Source of the DNA: Actinomycetes bacterium
GTDB lineage: Bacteria > Actinomycetota > Coriobacteriia > Coriobacteriales > Eggerthellaceae
DNA length: 64,000 nt
Assembly (NCBI GenBank): GCA_023394615.1
Contig: JAEXAI010000019.1
Coordinates: 124,001 to 188,000 of the forward strand
Reading direction: 5' to 3'
Shown here: one piece after another, positions 34,102 through 42,449 of the stretch
How positions within the stretch are numbered: position 1 is the first letter of the stretch
How the letters are laid out: each line of letters opens with the position of its first letter
The notes under the pieces: model-generated
What the model saw: the letters and a program-made list of their open reading frames with translations, nothing else
Told to the model about the DNA's origin: nothing
Database searches by the model: none
Translations under genes and position numbers: made by a program

Positions 34102-34890
34102 ATGCGGATGGTCTCATGGAACGTCAACGGGCTTCGAGCTGTTGTGAAAAAGGGTTTTGCTGACGCATTCAATCAAATCGACGCCGATATATTCGCCCTG
34201 CAAGAAACGAAGTTGCAGGAAGGTCAAATAGACCTAGAGTTTCCTGGCTATGAAAGCGTGTGGAGCTACGCCGAGCGCAAGGGCTATTCTGGTACAGCTG
34301 TCTACACCAAAGAACCTCCGATACGCCAGATTCACGAGTTGGGTATTTCTCATCTGGATACTGAAGGCCGCATCTGCGCTTTGGAATTTCCCGCATTCTG
34401 GTTCGTCGACGTTTACACGCCCAATGCGCAAAACGAGTTGGCGCGTATAGACCATAGGATGGAATGGGACGATGCGTTTCGCGATTTCTGTGTGGGTCTG
34501 GAGCAGGGGACAACCCCAGAGGGCCCGCAAACGGCCGAACCGAAGCCCGTTGTCATGTGCGGCGATTTCAATGTGGCCCATCAGGAGATAGACTTGAAAA
34601 ATCCTGGTCCCAATCGAGGCAATGCGGGTTTTTCCGATGAAGAGCGGGGCAAGTTCACGCAGCTTTTGGATGTCGGCTTTACCGATACGTTTCGCTATTT
34701 GAATCCGGATACCGTTGGGGCTTATTCGTGGTGGAGCTACCGTTTCAACGCGCGGGCGAACAATGCAGGATGGCGCATCGATTATTTTCTGGTCAGCGAG
34801 GCATTGAAAGAGCGAGTACGCATGGCTCATATATTCACGGACGTGATGGGCAGCGACCACTGTCCAGTCTCTCTGGAAATTGAACTGTAG
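34102..34890 (+). CDS. xth: Exodeoxyribonuclease III family AP endonuclease
   Basis: 262 residues, normal length; GAAAGGAG upstream. Endonuclease/exonuclease/phosphatase fold: SWNVNGLRA (metal Asn), LQETKLQ (metal Glu), VDVYTPNAQ, CGDFNVAH (catalytic Asp and Asn), YSWWSYRFNARANNAGWRIDY and C-terminal GSDHCPV (catalytic His). It cleaves abasic sites and trims 3' ends in base-excision repair. folE starts 32 bp downstream. Confidence 0.95.
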   Translation: MRMVSWNVNGLRAVVKKGFADAFNQIDADIFALQETKLQEGQIDLEFPGYESVWSYAERKGYSGTAVYTKEPPIRQIHELGISHLDTEGRICALEFPAFWFVDVYTPNAQNELARIDHRMEWDDAFRDFCVGLEQGTTPEGPQTAEPKPVVMCGDFNVAHQEIDLKNPGPNRGNAGFSDEERGKFTQLLDVGFTDTFRYLNPDTVGAYSWWSYRFNARANNAGWRIDYFLVSEALKERVRMAHIFTDVMGSDHCPVSLEIEL

Positions 34891-34922
34891 AGCGCATCTG
34901 TGCAGATGAAAGGACGATAAGA

Positions 34923-35519
34923 ATGTCGAATGATCTGGATATATCCGGTTCTCACATGGATATGGACAAGATTCAACAGGGTGTGCGCATGATACTGGAA
35001 GGTATCGGTGAGGATCCTAATCGCGAGGGCCTGCAAAAGACCCCAGAGCGCGTGGCAAAGATGTATGCGGAGTGCTTTGCCGGTTTGTATGGGAATCCCA
35101 GCGAGTTATTCGAAACCACGTTCGACGAGCATCACGAAGAAATGGTACTGGTGCGCGACATACCTTTTTATTCTATGTGCGAGCATCACTTGGCGCCGTT
35201 TTTCGGGCGTGCTCACGTAGCTTACATCCCGGCAGCAGACGGGCGCATTTGCGGGATATCGAAACTGGCGCGTTTGGTGGATGTGTATGCGAAGCGCCCG
35301 CAGGTACAGGAACGACTCACCTCGCAGGTAGCGGACATGCTGATAGAACAGCTGCATCCACAGGGCGTTATCGTGGTCATGGAAGCCGAGCATCTCTGCA
35401 TGAGCATGCGCGGCGTGAAAAAGCCTGGTTCGAAAACCACCACGAGTGCCGTACGCGGAATATTCGAGCGCAATCATTCCACGCGCTCAGAAGCCTTGTC
35501 GTTGATCTTCGCGCATTAG
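34923..35519 (+). CDS. folE: GTP cyclohydrolase I
   Basis: 198 residues, typical for FolE; AAAGGACG upstream. Zinc and active-site motifs are complete: SMCEHHLAPFFGRAHVAYIP (Cys and His), GISKLARLVD, and EAEHLCMSMRGVKKPGS with the second zinc Cys. It converts GTP to 7,8-dihydroneopterin triphosphate, the first step of tetrahydrofolate synthesis. No other folate genes are adjacent; queuosine synthesis is another possible use. Confidence 0.96.
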   Translation: MSNDLDISGSHMDMDKIQQGVRMILEGIGEDPNREGLQKTPERVAKMYAECFAGLYGNPSELFETTFDEHHEEMVLVRDIPFYSMCEHHLAPFFGRAHVAYIPAADGRICGISKLARLVDVYAKRPQVQERLTSQVADMLIEQLHPQGVIVVMEAEHLCMSMRGVKKPGSKTTTSAVRGIFERNHSTRSEALSLIFAH

Positions 35520-35670
35520 CCTCGCAGTATTTGTCGCGTGCGCTGATGCTATGAGTGAGCGGCATATCTTCGCGTATTCGATGAAGCCCCACCGCAGCGG
35601 CGCTTTGCCATCGTATAATCCAGCAGTAGGCATCGGGGGTCAGTGCTCCGATACAAAAGAAGGGAATCCC

Positions 35671-35940
35671 ATGCGTTGTGTGATATCCGTGCTCGGCAAA
35701 GACAAAAGCGGCATCGTTGCCGCGATTTCAGCAGTTCTGTCCGAGTGCAATGCGAACATCGATGACATAAGCCAGACTATTCTGGGCGACATATTCAGCA
35801 TGACCATGCTGGTCACGTTGAATACGGAATCAGCCGGCTTCAACAAAGTTCAGGAAGAGCTCGATCGTATAGGGGATGAAATGGGCATCCAGATTACTCT
35901 CCAGCGTGAAGATGTGTTCGACTTCATGTACAAGATCTAA
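35671..35940 (+). CDS. ACT-domain protein (UPF0237/GcvR-like)
   Basis: 89 residues from ATG 35671 (AGAAGGGAA upstream). The whole protein is one ACT domain starting MRCVISVLGKDKSGIVAAIS, typical of UPF0237. A TATAAT lies at 35614-35619 upstream. ACT domains bind small ligands, often amino acids. In many bacteria this gene is followed by a DUF711/PFL gene; here it is not, and an intergenic palindrome and hairpin follow instead. Confidence 0.88.
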   Translation: MRCVISVLGKDKSGIVAAISAVLSECNANIDDISQTILGDIFSMTMLVTLNTESAGFNKVQEELDRIGDEMGIQITLQREDVFDFMYKI

Positions 35941-35964
35941 CCGCAAAAGGTATCAAAAAGTTTA

Positions 35965-36001
35965 GATTATTCTTTACAAAGAATAATCAGAGTATTATAC
36001 T
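35965..36001 (+). promoter_or_regulatory. AT-rich palindrome overlapping a consensus-like promoter without a downstream gene
   Basis: Perfect 11-bp arms GATTATTCTTT (35965-35975) and AAAGAATAATC (35978-35988) around two bases. TTTACA (35973-35978), 17-bp spacer, TATACT (35996-36001) reads as a good sigma-70 promoter on the plus strand. The next plus-strand gene is 650 bp away and a hairpin intervenes at 36041. Confidence 0.6.
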
Positions 36002-36007
36002 GAAGCC

Positions 36008-36075
36008 ACTCTTCCAAGAGTTCTTGTTTTCTCGTCTAGCGAACGACCGCCCCCTCAGCGGTCGTTCCGCATTTT
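36008..36075 (+). ncRNA. Candidate short RNA from the orphan promoter to the hairpin
   Basis: Inferred transcript from about 36008 ending at the perfect 10-bp hairpin GAACGACCGC / GCGGTCGTTC (36041-36050 / 36058-36067) followed by CCGCATTTTA. The T-tract is weak. It abuts the 3' end of the opposite-strand gene ending at 36074. No open reading frame of note. Confidence 0.3.
36041..36067. terminator. Hairpin between convergent transcripts
   Basis: 10-bp perfect stem with a 7-nt loop. It could end the ACT-gene transcript, the candidate short RNA, and the minus-strand gene ending at 36074. Confidence 0.5.
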
Positions 36076-36547
36076 ATGAGGGGAATCGCGGAATCGTCCG
36101 TAGAATCGCCCAAGCATTGCGCTTGCGGGCGCTATCGGATACGAGAGCTTCCAAATCGTCGAATGCGCATATCGTACGACCGAGCGACTTGATGCGCGAG
36201 CGGTCAGGTAAATCGACCCGATAGCATGCAGCACACGCTGAAGACGACTCCACGTCGCATGCGATGATGCAGATGGGGTCAAGTCCCTCAAGCAACTCGA
36301 AAAGATCTTGCGGTGCAAGTTGCGAGGATGCTTCAGCTGCGGGCATCAACGATACGAATGTCACACCGTCCGATCCATACCCCAAGCTCTCCGCCGTTTT
36401 CGTAAGAGCAAGCTCGCTTGCGGGTGTGATCGCAGAGCGGCTTACAGCCACAAAAAGCCCCGCCGATGAATGGCTGATGCGGTCGGCGTATTTCTCCAGC
36501 ACGAATCGACGCGAATAGGAGTAGGGATTGTTTTTCGTTTCGTTCAT
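36074..36547 (-). CDS. Hypothetical protein
   Basis: 157 residues. I do not recognise the family. The sequence is mixed alpha/beta with a Cys cluster near 100-110 (ACDVESSSACAACY), a short hydrophobic strand pair (GLFVAVSR, ICIIACDV) and a basic C-terminus. No Shine-Dalgarno precedes the ATG, but TAGAAT ends six bases upstream, consistent with a leaderless message. Divergent from the glycosyltransferase gene. Coding status is supported by length, frame isolation and codon pattern only. Confidence 0.55.
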   Translation of the reverse strand: MNETKNNPYSYSRRFVLEKYADRISHSSAGLFVAVSRSAITPASELALTKTAESLGYGSDGVTFVSLMPAAEASSQLAPQDLFELLEGLDPICIIACDVESSSACAACYRVDLPDRSRIKSLGRTICAFDDLEALVSDSARKRNAWAILRTIPRFPS

Positions 36548-36656
36548 AACCGCATTCTAGCAGGTTCGCCGCGATAATCTGCATTGCGGAAAACAGGGAC
36601 TGGAAATCTTTTCGAATCGTAGTACGATTACGCGATGAAATACGAAAAGGGGAGTT

Positions 36657-37835
36657 ATGAAAACGCTGGTGCTATCTTGCAGCACGGGTCAGGGACACAA
36701 TGCGGCAGCCGCGGCGATTGCCGAAGAACTGATTGCGCGAGGAATAAGCTGCAAAAGCGACGAGGTCCTCTCGTTTGCATCGAAAGATGTTGCCGACACC
36801 GTGAAAAATACTTATGACAGCATGGTGTTGAATCATCCGAGAACCTTCAAGAGCTTGATACGTATCGGGGGGCTCATGTCGTCTCCGCGCCATCGCTCTC
36901 CTGTCTATTTAGCGAACTCGAAATACGCAGACAATCTGGGCGCCTACATAGAAGGCGAAGGCATCGACACGGTTATATGCTCGCATATGTTTCCTGCGCA
37001 AGCACTCACAGCGCTCATTTCCCACGGCTTGAAGGTGCGCAGCTATGCGGTGGCCACTGATTATCTGTGCCTGCCTTTTTGGGAAGAGTGCAGCATGGAT
37101 TGTTTTATCGTGCCGCACAAAGACGTGGTACCTGAATTCGTCAGGCGCGGTATTCCCGAGCAGAAAGTGCGTCCATTAGGCCTGCCGATACGCCAGATGT
37201 TTCGCATTGGGCGCACGCGCGATGAGGCTCGCGAACAGCTTGGTCTTGATACAAAAGCAGTGGTGTATCTGGTGCTTACAGGCAGCATGGGATTCGGTCG
37301 CCTCTCCGGTTTGCCTCGGATGCTTTTGGAAGGCGACGAGAATGCCCAAGTCGTTGTCGTGGCCGGAAGAAATGCCGGGCTTTTCGATGCGTTGGAAAAC
37401 GAATATGGGCAGAATCCGCGTTTTCGCGCTGTCGGCTACACCGACGAAATAGCAACGTACATGGATGCGGCCAGCGTCGTTTTAACAAAGCCAGGCGGTT
37501 TAACCAGCACTGAGGTGGCGGCAAAGCGCATCCCTTTGGTGCACATGCCTGCCATTCCCGGTTTCGAGATGCGCAATGCCGTTTTTTTCAGCCAGAGAGG
37601 CATGTCGGCACGAGCAGAGAATTGTGATGAGGCGGCAGGTTTGGCAGTCATGTTGGCTCATTGCCGGGAAGAATGCAATCGAATGCTGGCAGCGCAGCGG
37701 GCAAACATCGATGCGTTCGCGGTGTGCAGGATATGCGACCACATCCAGCGCGACGCCGGTGAAGAACCTTCCGCATCTCCTGCGTCAGCCATGGCCGCAA
37801 AGTATTTTGAGCAGGCAGAAGCGTATCGGGGCTGA
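36657..37835 (+). CDS. Glycosyltransferase of the MGDG synthase/UgtP type
   Basis: 392 residues; AAGGGGAG upstream. N-terminal MGDG-synthase domain at about 1-170 with the start TLVLSCSTGQGHNAAAAAI, and a GT28-like C-terminal domain at about 195-340 (LTGSMGFGRLSGLP, KPGGLTSTEVAAKRIPLV). Family members transfer glucose or galactose from UDP-sugars to diacylglycerol, making membrane glycolipids and lipoteichoic-acid anchors at the inner membrane face. Specific donor and product unknown. Stands alone before the PrsA-like gene. Confidence 0.85.
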   Translation: MKTLVLSCSTGQGHNAAAAAIAEELIARGISCKSDEVLSFASKDVADTVKNTYDSMVLNHPRTFKSLIRIGGLMSSPRHRSPVYLANSKYADNLGAYIEGEGIDTVICSHMFPAQALTALISHGLKVRSYAVATDYLCLPFWEECSMDCFIVPHKDVVPEFVRRGIPEQKVRPLGLPIRQMFRIGRTRDEAREQLGLDTKAVVYLVLTGSMGFGRLSGLPRMLLEGDENAQVVVVAGRNAGLFDALENEYGQNPRFRAVGYTDEIATYMDAASVVLTKPGGLTSTEVAAKRIPLVHMPAIPGFEMRNAVFFSQRGMSARAENCDEAAGLAVMLAHCREECNRMLAAQRANIDAFAVCRICDHIQRDAGEEPSASPASAMAAKYFEQAEAYRG

Positions 37836-37884
37836 TATACCCAAGCGCCACTGAGACTGTTCATGCTCACTCTTTTTTGGGCAT

Positions 37885-37904
37885 TGCATATATCCATATG
37901 CAAC
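37885..37904. other. Short inverted repeat upstream of the foldase gene
   Basis: TTGCATAT (37885-37892) and ATATGCAA (37897-37904) with a 4-bp centre lie about 120 bp before the foldase start. Could be an operator or part of the upstream gene's 3' hairpin. Confidence 0.35.
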
Positions 37905-38025
37905 CCGCTCTGTATCTTTGTGTAACGAAAGTGAGCATATTGTGCAGGAGGAAACGCTTCAGATGCCCTGTGGGAAAATGGCATCAAGCTAAAGTGAACT
38001 GCGAAAATAGTGAGGAAAGGTTCAT

Positions 38026-39123
38026 ATGAAGGCAAACAGGATCCTGCGTACGGCAGGGGTCGCGGCGCTCGCCGTCGCATGCGCTATGAGTATCGCGGGA
38101 TGCTCTTCGAGTAGCTCCACTGGAGGGACTGCGGCGACGGTGAACGGTACCGAGATATCGGAGAACACAGTAACCGACTACGTAGAGAGCTTCCGCTCAT
38201 CCCAATCTTTAACCAGTGAAGACAGTTGGGGTTCGTGGATGGCGCAATACAGTCTCGATCCTTCCTCGGTTCGTTCCGAGGTCATCGATTATTACGTTGG
38301 CATTGAACTGGTGAAGCAGGCTGCTGCAGAAAACGATGTTACCGTAAGCGATGATGACGTCGATGAGCAAGTGCAAGCCATGAAAGCGAAGTATTCGAGC
38401 GAGGATACTTGGAATTCAGCCCTTGAGCAAGCGGGAACCACCGAAGATCAGTATCGCGAGAGCCTGAAGGTGGCTATGCTGGAAAGCGGTCTTGAGAGCA
38501 AAGTCGCAACTGATGCGGCTGCGCCGACCGACGAAGAAGTGCTGACGTACGTGAAGCAGTATGCTCCGTACTTCTCTGGTGCGAAACGTTCTTCTCAGAT
38601 ACTGTTCTCCAGTGCGGATTCTGAAAAGGCCCAGCAGGTGCTCGATCAGATCAACGCTGGCACCATCACTTTTGAGGATGCCGCAAAGCAGTATTCCACC
38701 GACACCGCTTCCGCTGCGAGTGGCGGAGATGTGGGCTGGGACCTTCTGAACTCGTTTGTCACTCAATACACGACCGCGCTTAGTGGGCTTTCTGCCGGTC
38801 AGGTAAGTGGTTTGGTCACCAGCGACTATGGTATCCATATCATTAAGTGCACGGAGGTGTTTACCGCTCCCGACACCATCACGAGCACCGATCAGGTACC
38901 GACTGCATTGGTCGACTACGTGCGTCAGATGGTTCAGAGCACGAACCAGAGCACTGCGTACAGTACCTGGTATTCCGACTATAAATCCAATGCCGATATC
39001 CAGATCAATGACATGCCGAGCGGCTTGCCCTACGATTTGGATATGAGCAAGTACCAGACCGACGATTCCTCGTCTGAGGATACCAGTACGGATTCCACCA
39101 GCACCTCATCGGATGCTGCTTAA
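38026..39123 (+). CDS. PrsA/SurA-type peptidyl-prolyl isomerase lipoprotein
   Basis: 365 residues; GAGGAAAGG upstream. Lipoprotein signal with lipobox SIAGC, Cys26 being the lipidated residue. SurA N-like helical region at about 40-170, parvulin-type PPIase domain at about 185-285 (RSSQILFSS, FEDAAKQYSTD, GGDVGW, GIHIIKCTEV), and a Ser/Thr/Asp-rich C-terminal tail. Such proteins assist folding of exported proteins outside the membrane. A strong terminator follows at 39150-39185. Confidence 0.9.
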   Translation: MKANRILRTAGVAALAVACAMSIAGCSSSSSTGGTAATVNGTEISENTVTDYVESFRSSQSLTSEDSWGSWMAQYSLDPSSVRSEVIDYYVGIELVKQAAAENDVTVSDDDVDEQVQAMKAKYSSEDTWNSALEQAGTTEDQYRESLKVAMLESGLESKVATDAAAPTDEEVLTYVKQYAPYFSGAKRSSQILFSSADSEKAQQVLDQINAGTITFEDAAKQYSTDTASAASGGDVGWDLLNSFVTQYTTALSGLSAGQVSGLVTSDYGIHIIKCTEVFTAPDTITSTDQVPTALVDYVRQMVQSTNQSTAYSTWYSDYKSNADIQINDMPSGLPYDLDMSKYQTDDSSSEDTSTDSTSTSSDAA

Positions 39124-39149
39124 GCGCCTAGCGTGAAAGTTATGCTTTT

Positions 39150-39190
39150 GCCGAGCACGACAAATCAACTCTTGTCGTGCTCGGCCTGTT
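39150..39190 (+). terminator. Intrinsic terminator after the foldase gene
   Basis: Perfect 14-bp arms GCCGAGCACGACAA (39150-39163) and TTGTCGTGCTCGGC (39172-39185) with an 8-nt loop; CTGTTTGTT follows. Confidence 0.85.
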
Positions 39191-39247
39191 TGTTATATAC
39201 TACGTAATCGCGGCTGCAGGTAAGGTCCCTGCGCGGCAATCGAATAT

Positions 39248-39339
39248 GGAGAGATGTCCGAGCTGGCCGAAGGAGCACGATTGGAAATCGTGTATGCGCC
39301 AAAAGCGTATCTGGGGTTCGAATCCCCATCTCTCCGCCA
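39248..39339 (+). tRNA. tRNA-Ser (anticodon GGA)
   Basis: Acceptor arms GGAGAGA and TCTCTCC, discriminator G and encoded CCA. Anticodon stem CACGA/TCGTG with loop TTGGAAA gives anticodon GGA. A long variable arm, class II as expected for serine, and T-loop GGTTCGAATCC. 92 nt including CCA. Confidence 0.96.
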
Positions 39340-39467
39340 GAAATCCCACGCACGTTTAAGTGCGAAACGCAGGATGCAAAACACATCTGCGAATAGAGAT
39401 AGGTGAAGGCGAAAGCTGAAGAGCCTTGACGAGCCGATGCGCTAAAACCTTGCATCGGGCTGCCCGC

Positions 39468-39560
39468 GGAGGGGTGGCAGAGTGGTTGAATGCGGCGGTC
39501 TCGAAAACCGTTTTGCCGGTTATCCCGGTAACGAGGGTTCGAATCCCTCCTCCTCCGCCA
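39468..39560 (+). tRNA. tRNA-Ser (anticodon CGA)
   Basis: Acceptor GGAGGGG against CTCCTCC (one G-U pair), encoded CCA. Anticodon loop CTCGAAA gives CGA. Long variable arm TTGCCGG...CCGGTAA and T-loop GGTTCGAATCC. 93 nt including CCA. Followed by a strong terminator; it is 128 bp after the first tRNA-Ser. Confidence 0.96.
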
Positions 39561-39570
39561 GAAAGTTTAG

Positions 39571-39598
39571 GCCCCCGGCAATGAGCCGGGGGCTTTTT
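39571..39598 (+). terminator. Intrinsic terminator after tRNA-Ser(CGA)
   Basis: GCCCCCGGC (39571-39579) pairs perfectly with GCCGGGGGC (39585-39593), followed by TTTTT. Confidence 0.95.
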
Positions 39599-39643
39599 AC
39601 ATTGCAAAGGTTCAAGGAAGTCTATGCGAAAGCAGGTTGGGAT

Positions 39644-40762
39644 ATGAACAAGCAGCGCGTATTGAGAACATTCTTGGACATGGTGGCTATCGATAGTCCT
39701 TCGCGAAGCGAGTTGGGCATGGCGCGCTACTGCGTACGCTCTCTGGAGTCGATGGGATTCCAGATAGAATACGACGATTCCCAGACAAAGACGGGCTCGG
39801 ATACCCCACAGATCATCGCACGGCGCAAGGGCGCTGGTAGCGGACGCATTGCACTGTCTGCGCACATGGATTGTGTTGTTCCCTGTTGCAATGTGCATCC
39901 GCATATCGAAAATGAAGCCGTCTATTCCGACGGAACTACCATATTGGGCGCAGACGACAAGGCGGGTGTAGCCGAGATATTCGAGGCCATTAAAAGCGCG
40001 GACGAGGCAGGTCGGCCCCTCCCGAGCATAGACGTCCTGCTGTCCGTATGCGAAGAGCAAAGCGTGCTCGGGGCTCGGTGTTTTCCCGATGACGTACTGC
40101 CTAAAGGCACGTTGTGCCTCGTCTTGGATGTAGCGGGACCTGCTGGGGCCATATACACCGCAACGCCCTTCCACTACGTTTTCACGGCCTCTTTCCATGG
40201 CAGGGCTGCCCATGCCGGAGCTGAGCCTCAACTGGGCGCGAGCGCCATTCAGATGGCCGCTCGTGCAATCGATCTCATGGCGCTTGGGCGATTGGATGAC
40301 TCCACGACTGCCAGTGTCGGCACCATCGAAGGCGGAGTAGCGAAAAACATCGTACCGGATTCGTGCACCATAGTAGGTGAATGCCGCTCTCTGAGTGAAA
40401 AGCGCATCGAGCATGTGCGCCAGAACATGGATGATGCGCTGCGTCAAGGAGCAAGGGATTTTGACGGTACGGTCGATGTGGAATGGGAGCTATCCTATCC
40501 GGGGATTTTCACCGAAGAAGATGATCCAGATGTGCAAATGCTTATTAAGGCTGCGAAAAAGGCGGATTTGAACCCGATTCTGGGAATGACCGGTGGCGGA
40601 TCGGATGCGAACGTGCTTAAGGCTAAAGGAGTCAAGCCGATTCCCCTCGGTTGCGGCATGAAAGACTTCCATGCGCTCAACGAGTCGGTGAAATTGGCTG
40701 ATCTTGAAGGATGCGCGCTATTCATCGAAGAAGTTCTGTACCTTATGGGCGTTCGCGTGTAG
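39644..40762 (+). CDS. M20-family metallopeptidase (PepT-like)
   Basis: 372 residues from ATG 39644. Zinc ligands and catalytic residues are visible: SAHMDCVVPC (His, catalytic Asp), GADDKAG (bridging Asp), CEEQS (catalytic and ligand Glu), LDVAGPAG (Asp) and the late GCGMKDFHALNE (His). Dimerisation domain at about 170-285. Most like peptidase T or PepT-like cytosolic peptidases that act on short peptides. The start overlaps the stop of a 7-codon frame beginning at 39624, which has the better ribosome-binding site, so initiation may be coupled. Confidence 0.85.
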   Translation: MNKQRVLRTFLDMVAIDSPSRSELGMARYCVRSLESMGFQIEYDDSQTKTGSDTPQIIARRKGAGSGRIALSAHMDCVVPCCNVHPHIENEAVYSDGTTILGADDKAGVAEIFEAIKSADEAGRPLPSIDVLLSVCEEQSVLGARCFPDDVLPKGTLCLVLDVAGPAGAIYTATPFHYVFTASFHGRAAHAGAEPQLGASAIQMAARAIDLMALGRLDDSTTASVGTIEGGVAKNIVPDSCTIVGECRSLSEKRIEHVRQNMDDALRQGARDFDGTVDVEWELSYPGIFTEEDDPDVQMLIKAAKKADLNPILGMTGGGSDANVLKAKGVKPIPLGCGMKDFHALNESVKLADLEGCALFIEEVLYLMGVRV

Positions 40763-40838
40763 AACGGCTATACTTTCTCGAAGCGAACCACGCGCCCGAA
40801 AGGGCCGTTCATATGATGAGGCAAAACGAAAGGGGCCT

Positions 40839-41360
40839 ATGATGGCTGACCGTGAAGTTGAAAGCGAAATTGACGAGGTTCCAGAAATCGACGAGACGCT
40901 GGAATCAGTGCTTCTTTACGCTTTGAAAGAAGCTCGTGAGCATATGGAAGCAGGCGAGGAAGTGGTTCCTTTCACCGCATTGGCAGTGAAAGAGAGCTTG
41001 TTTTTGGAAACGCATCCCGGTGAGGATGCGGAGGAGTGCTTCAGCGCTGCTCGTCATACGGTACAGAATGCGAAGGGCGCCGATGCGTATGCATTCTGCT
41101 ACGACGGATACGTCGATACCGATGCGGGCACCAAAGATGCGCTCATCGCTGAAGGAGGACTGCCTGGTGAGCCTGACGGTATCGCCATCGGTTATCTTTA
41201 CGAGGAGTCGGAAAACGAAGGTGAAGTCCCTGCTATACAGGACGAGCCGGTATACATCGGGCCAGCACCGAACTTCATGCTTTTCGCAGTGGTCGATGAA
41301 GCTGAAGAAGAGGATATGGATGAGGACTACTCAGATGAGGGTGACGAAGACGAAGAATAA
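40839..41360 (+). CDS. Acidic hypothetical protein
   Basis: 173 residues from ATG 40839 (GAAAGGGG upstream; ATG 40842 also possible). Strongly acidic throughout, ending in an Asp/Glu run. The central part (AYAFCYDGYVDT, GIAIGYLYEE, PNFMLFAVVDE) looks like a compact alpha/beta domain. Family not recognised; no membrane segment or signal. It follows the peptidase gene by 76 bp. Confidence 0.6.
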   Translation: MMADREVESEIDEVPEIDETLESVLLYALKEAREHMEAGEEVVPFTALAVKESLFLETHPGEDAEECFSAARHTVQNAKGADAYAFCYDGYVDTDAGTKDALIAEGGLPGEPDGIAIGYLYEESENEGEVPAIQDEPVYIGPAPNFMLFAVVDEAEEEDMDEDYSDEGDEDEE

Positions 41361-41446
41361 CGGCGGTAGTATTTTCCTACGGCTTTGTACAACTTCTCCG
41401 AATAAATAACTTCATAGTAAGTAGCAAGGTAAATTGCATGATAAGA

Positions 41447-41476
41447 GAGGGGCGCATCTGTTTAGATGCGCCCCTC
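41447..41476 (-). terminator. Hairpin downstream of tetR, probable terminator
   Basis: Perfect 13-bp arms GAGGGGCGCATCT (41447-41459) and AGATGCGCCCCTC (41464-41476), 4-nt loop. On the minus strand TCTTATC follows, a weak T-tract. Confidence 0.65.
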
Positions 41477-41494
41477 ATCGAATTGCAAGCTTTA

Positions 41495-42160
41495 TCAGAT
41501 GATGCGGAGTATCTCGGTGAGCAGTGTGACGGCTATCTCGCGCACATCGCGTCCTTCGGAAATGCCGCCGACAGCCGCGCCGTCCACAATGGATACGATA
41601 AGGCCTGGGTTGATGTCGTAGCCGGCATGAAGCAATATGCGCTCAACTGCCAAATCAAGTCTTCTTCGGCCCAAGCGATACGTCTCAGTGACCACTTCTG
41701 ACTCAGCGGCAGCAATCAGCTGTGCGTAATGCGACGCCGGTACGCTCAAGCCTTCGGGAAGGCAGGCGCGCAGTAGGTAGTCGATACACTGTTCATGGGC
41801 AATCTGGTGGGAGAGCTGTTCGGCATCGAATGCCGCTTTTTCTGCACGCTGAGCCCAGAGCCTCATGTTGTAGCTCGCGGCCTCATGCAAAAGATCGGTA
41901 ATCGATTCGAAGTAGTATCCTACTGAAGAAGAGGATGTCCCCGCCCATTCTGCCACATGGCGATACGTGACTGATCGGGGGTCCTCCGTGCGCAGGATGG
42001 CCGCTGCTGCAGCCACCAGCGATGCGTAGGTAATCTGAGCTTTGGGGGAAAGACGACCCTTCCCTGAGCGTTTGGCGTTCGTATCCGGTTGAATGGTCGG
42101 TTTTTTATTGCTGTCGACAACGTTAATCAAAGCTTTGTTGTCTGTCTTCTGAGTATCCAT
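41495..42160 (-). CDS. TetR-family transcriptional regulator
   Basis: 221 residues. A disordered basic N-terminal stretch of about 38 residues precedes the helix-turn-helix at about 42-92 (SVTYRHVAEWAGTSSSSVGYYFESITDLL). A C-terminal ligand domain of about 120 residues follows. Same strand as the MHS transporter, unknown protein, EamA transporter and amidinotransferase upstream, which are plausible targets. The effector is unknown. Only a weak GGGACA precedes the ATG. Confidence 0.9.
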   Translation of the reverse strand: MDTQKTDNKALINVVDSNKKPTIQPDTNAKRSGKGRLSPKAQITYASLVAAAAAILRTEDPRSVTYRHVAEWAGTSSSSVGYYFESITDLLHEAASYNMRLWAQRAEKAAFDAEQLSHQIAHEQCIDYLLRACLPEGLSVPASHYAQLIAAAESEVVTETYRLGRRRLDLAVERILLHAGYDINPGLIVSIVDGAAVGGISEGRDVREIAVTLLTEILRII

Positions 42161-42239
42161 TTTGATTGTCCCATATGCGAATAAACTATTCTACGTCTCA
42201 CGTGCATGTAGGCGATTCGAGTATCTTACGTGGCCTCTT

Positions 42240-42282
42240 TAAACAAAAAGTTGCTGATCGATGAGGATCATCGATCAGCAAC
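42240..42282 (-). terminator. Intrinsic terminator of the MHS transporter gene
   Basis: Perfect 15-bp arms GTTGCTGATCGATGA (42250-42264) and TCATCGATCAGCAAC (42268-42282), followed on the minus strand by TTTTTGTTT. It lies 168 bp beyond the transporter stop and before tetR. Confidence 0.92.
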
Positions 42283-42352
42283 CAAACTCATTATCCGAAT
42301 CGCAAATCTTTTGAAGCGCTCACATCTATAAAGATTATATGACAAAATTTGT

Positions 42353-42362
42353 GCAAGTGCAC
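42353..42362. promoter_or_regulatory. TGCAnnTGCA palindrome, site 1
   Basis: TTGTGCAAGTGCACCAA (42350-42366) in the 3' region of the MHS gene. Closely matches the site at 47395-47405 upstream of the amidinotransferase gene (shared TGCAAGTGCAC). Confidence 0.4.
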
Positions 42363-42449
42363 CAAAAATCGTGGCAAAAACTTTCGTCGAGCATAATCGT
42401 GGCTATCGATTAAATCAGGTAAATGAAGTACTTTTTGCGCTTATCGGCT

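Noticed and set aside
39356..40447. 363-codon minus-strand frame covering tRNA-Ser and the peptidase
   Set aside because: Runs through a tRNA and its terminator; not credible as protein.
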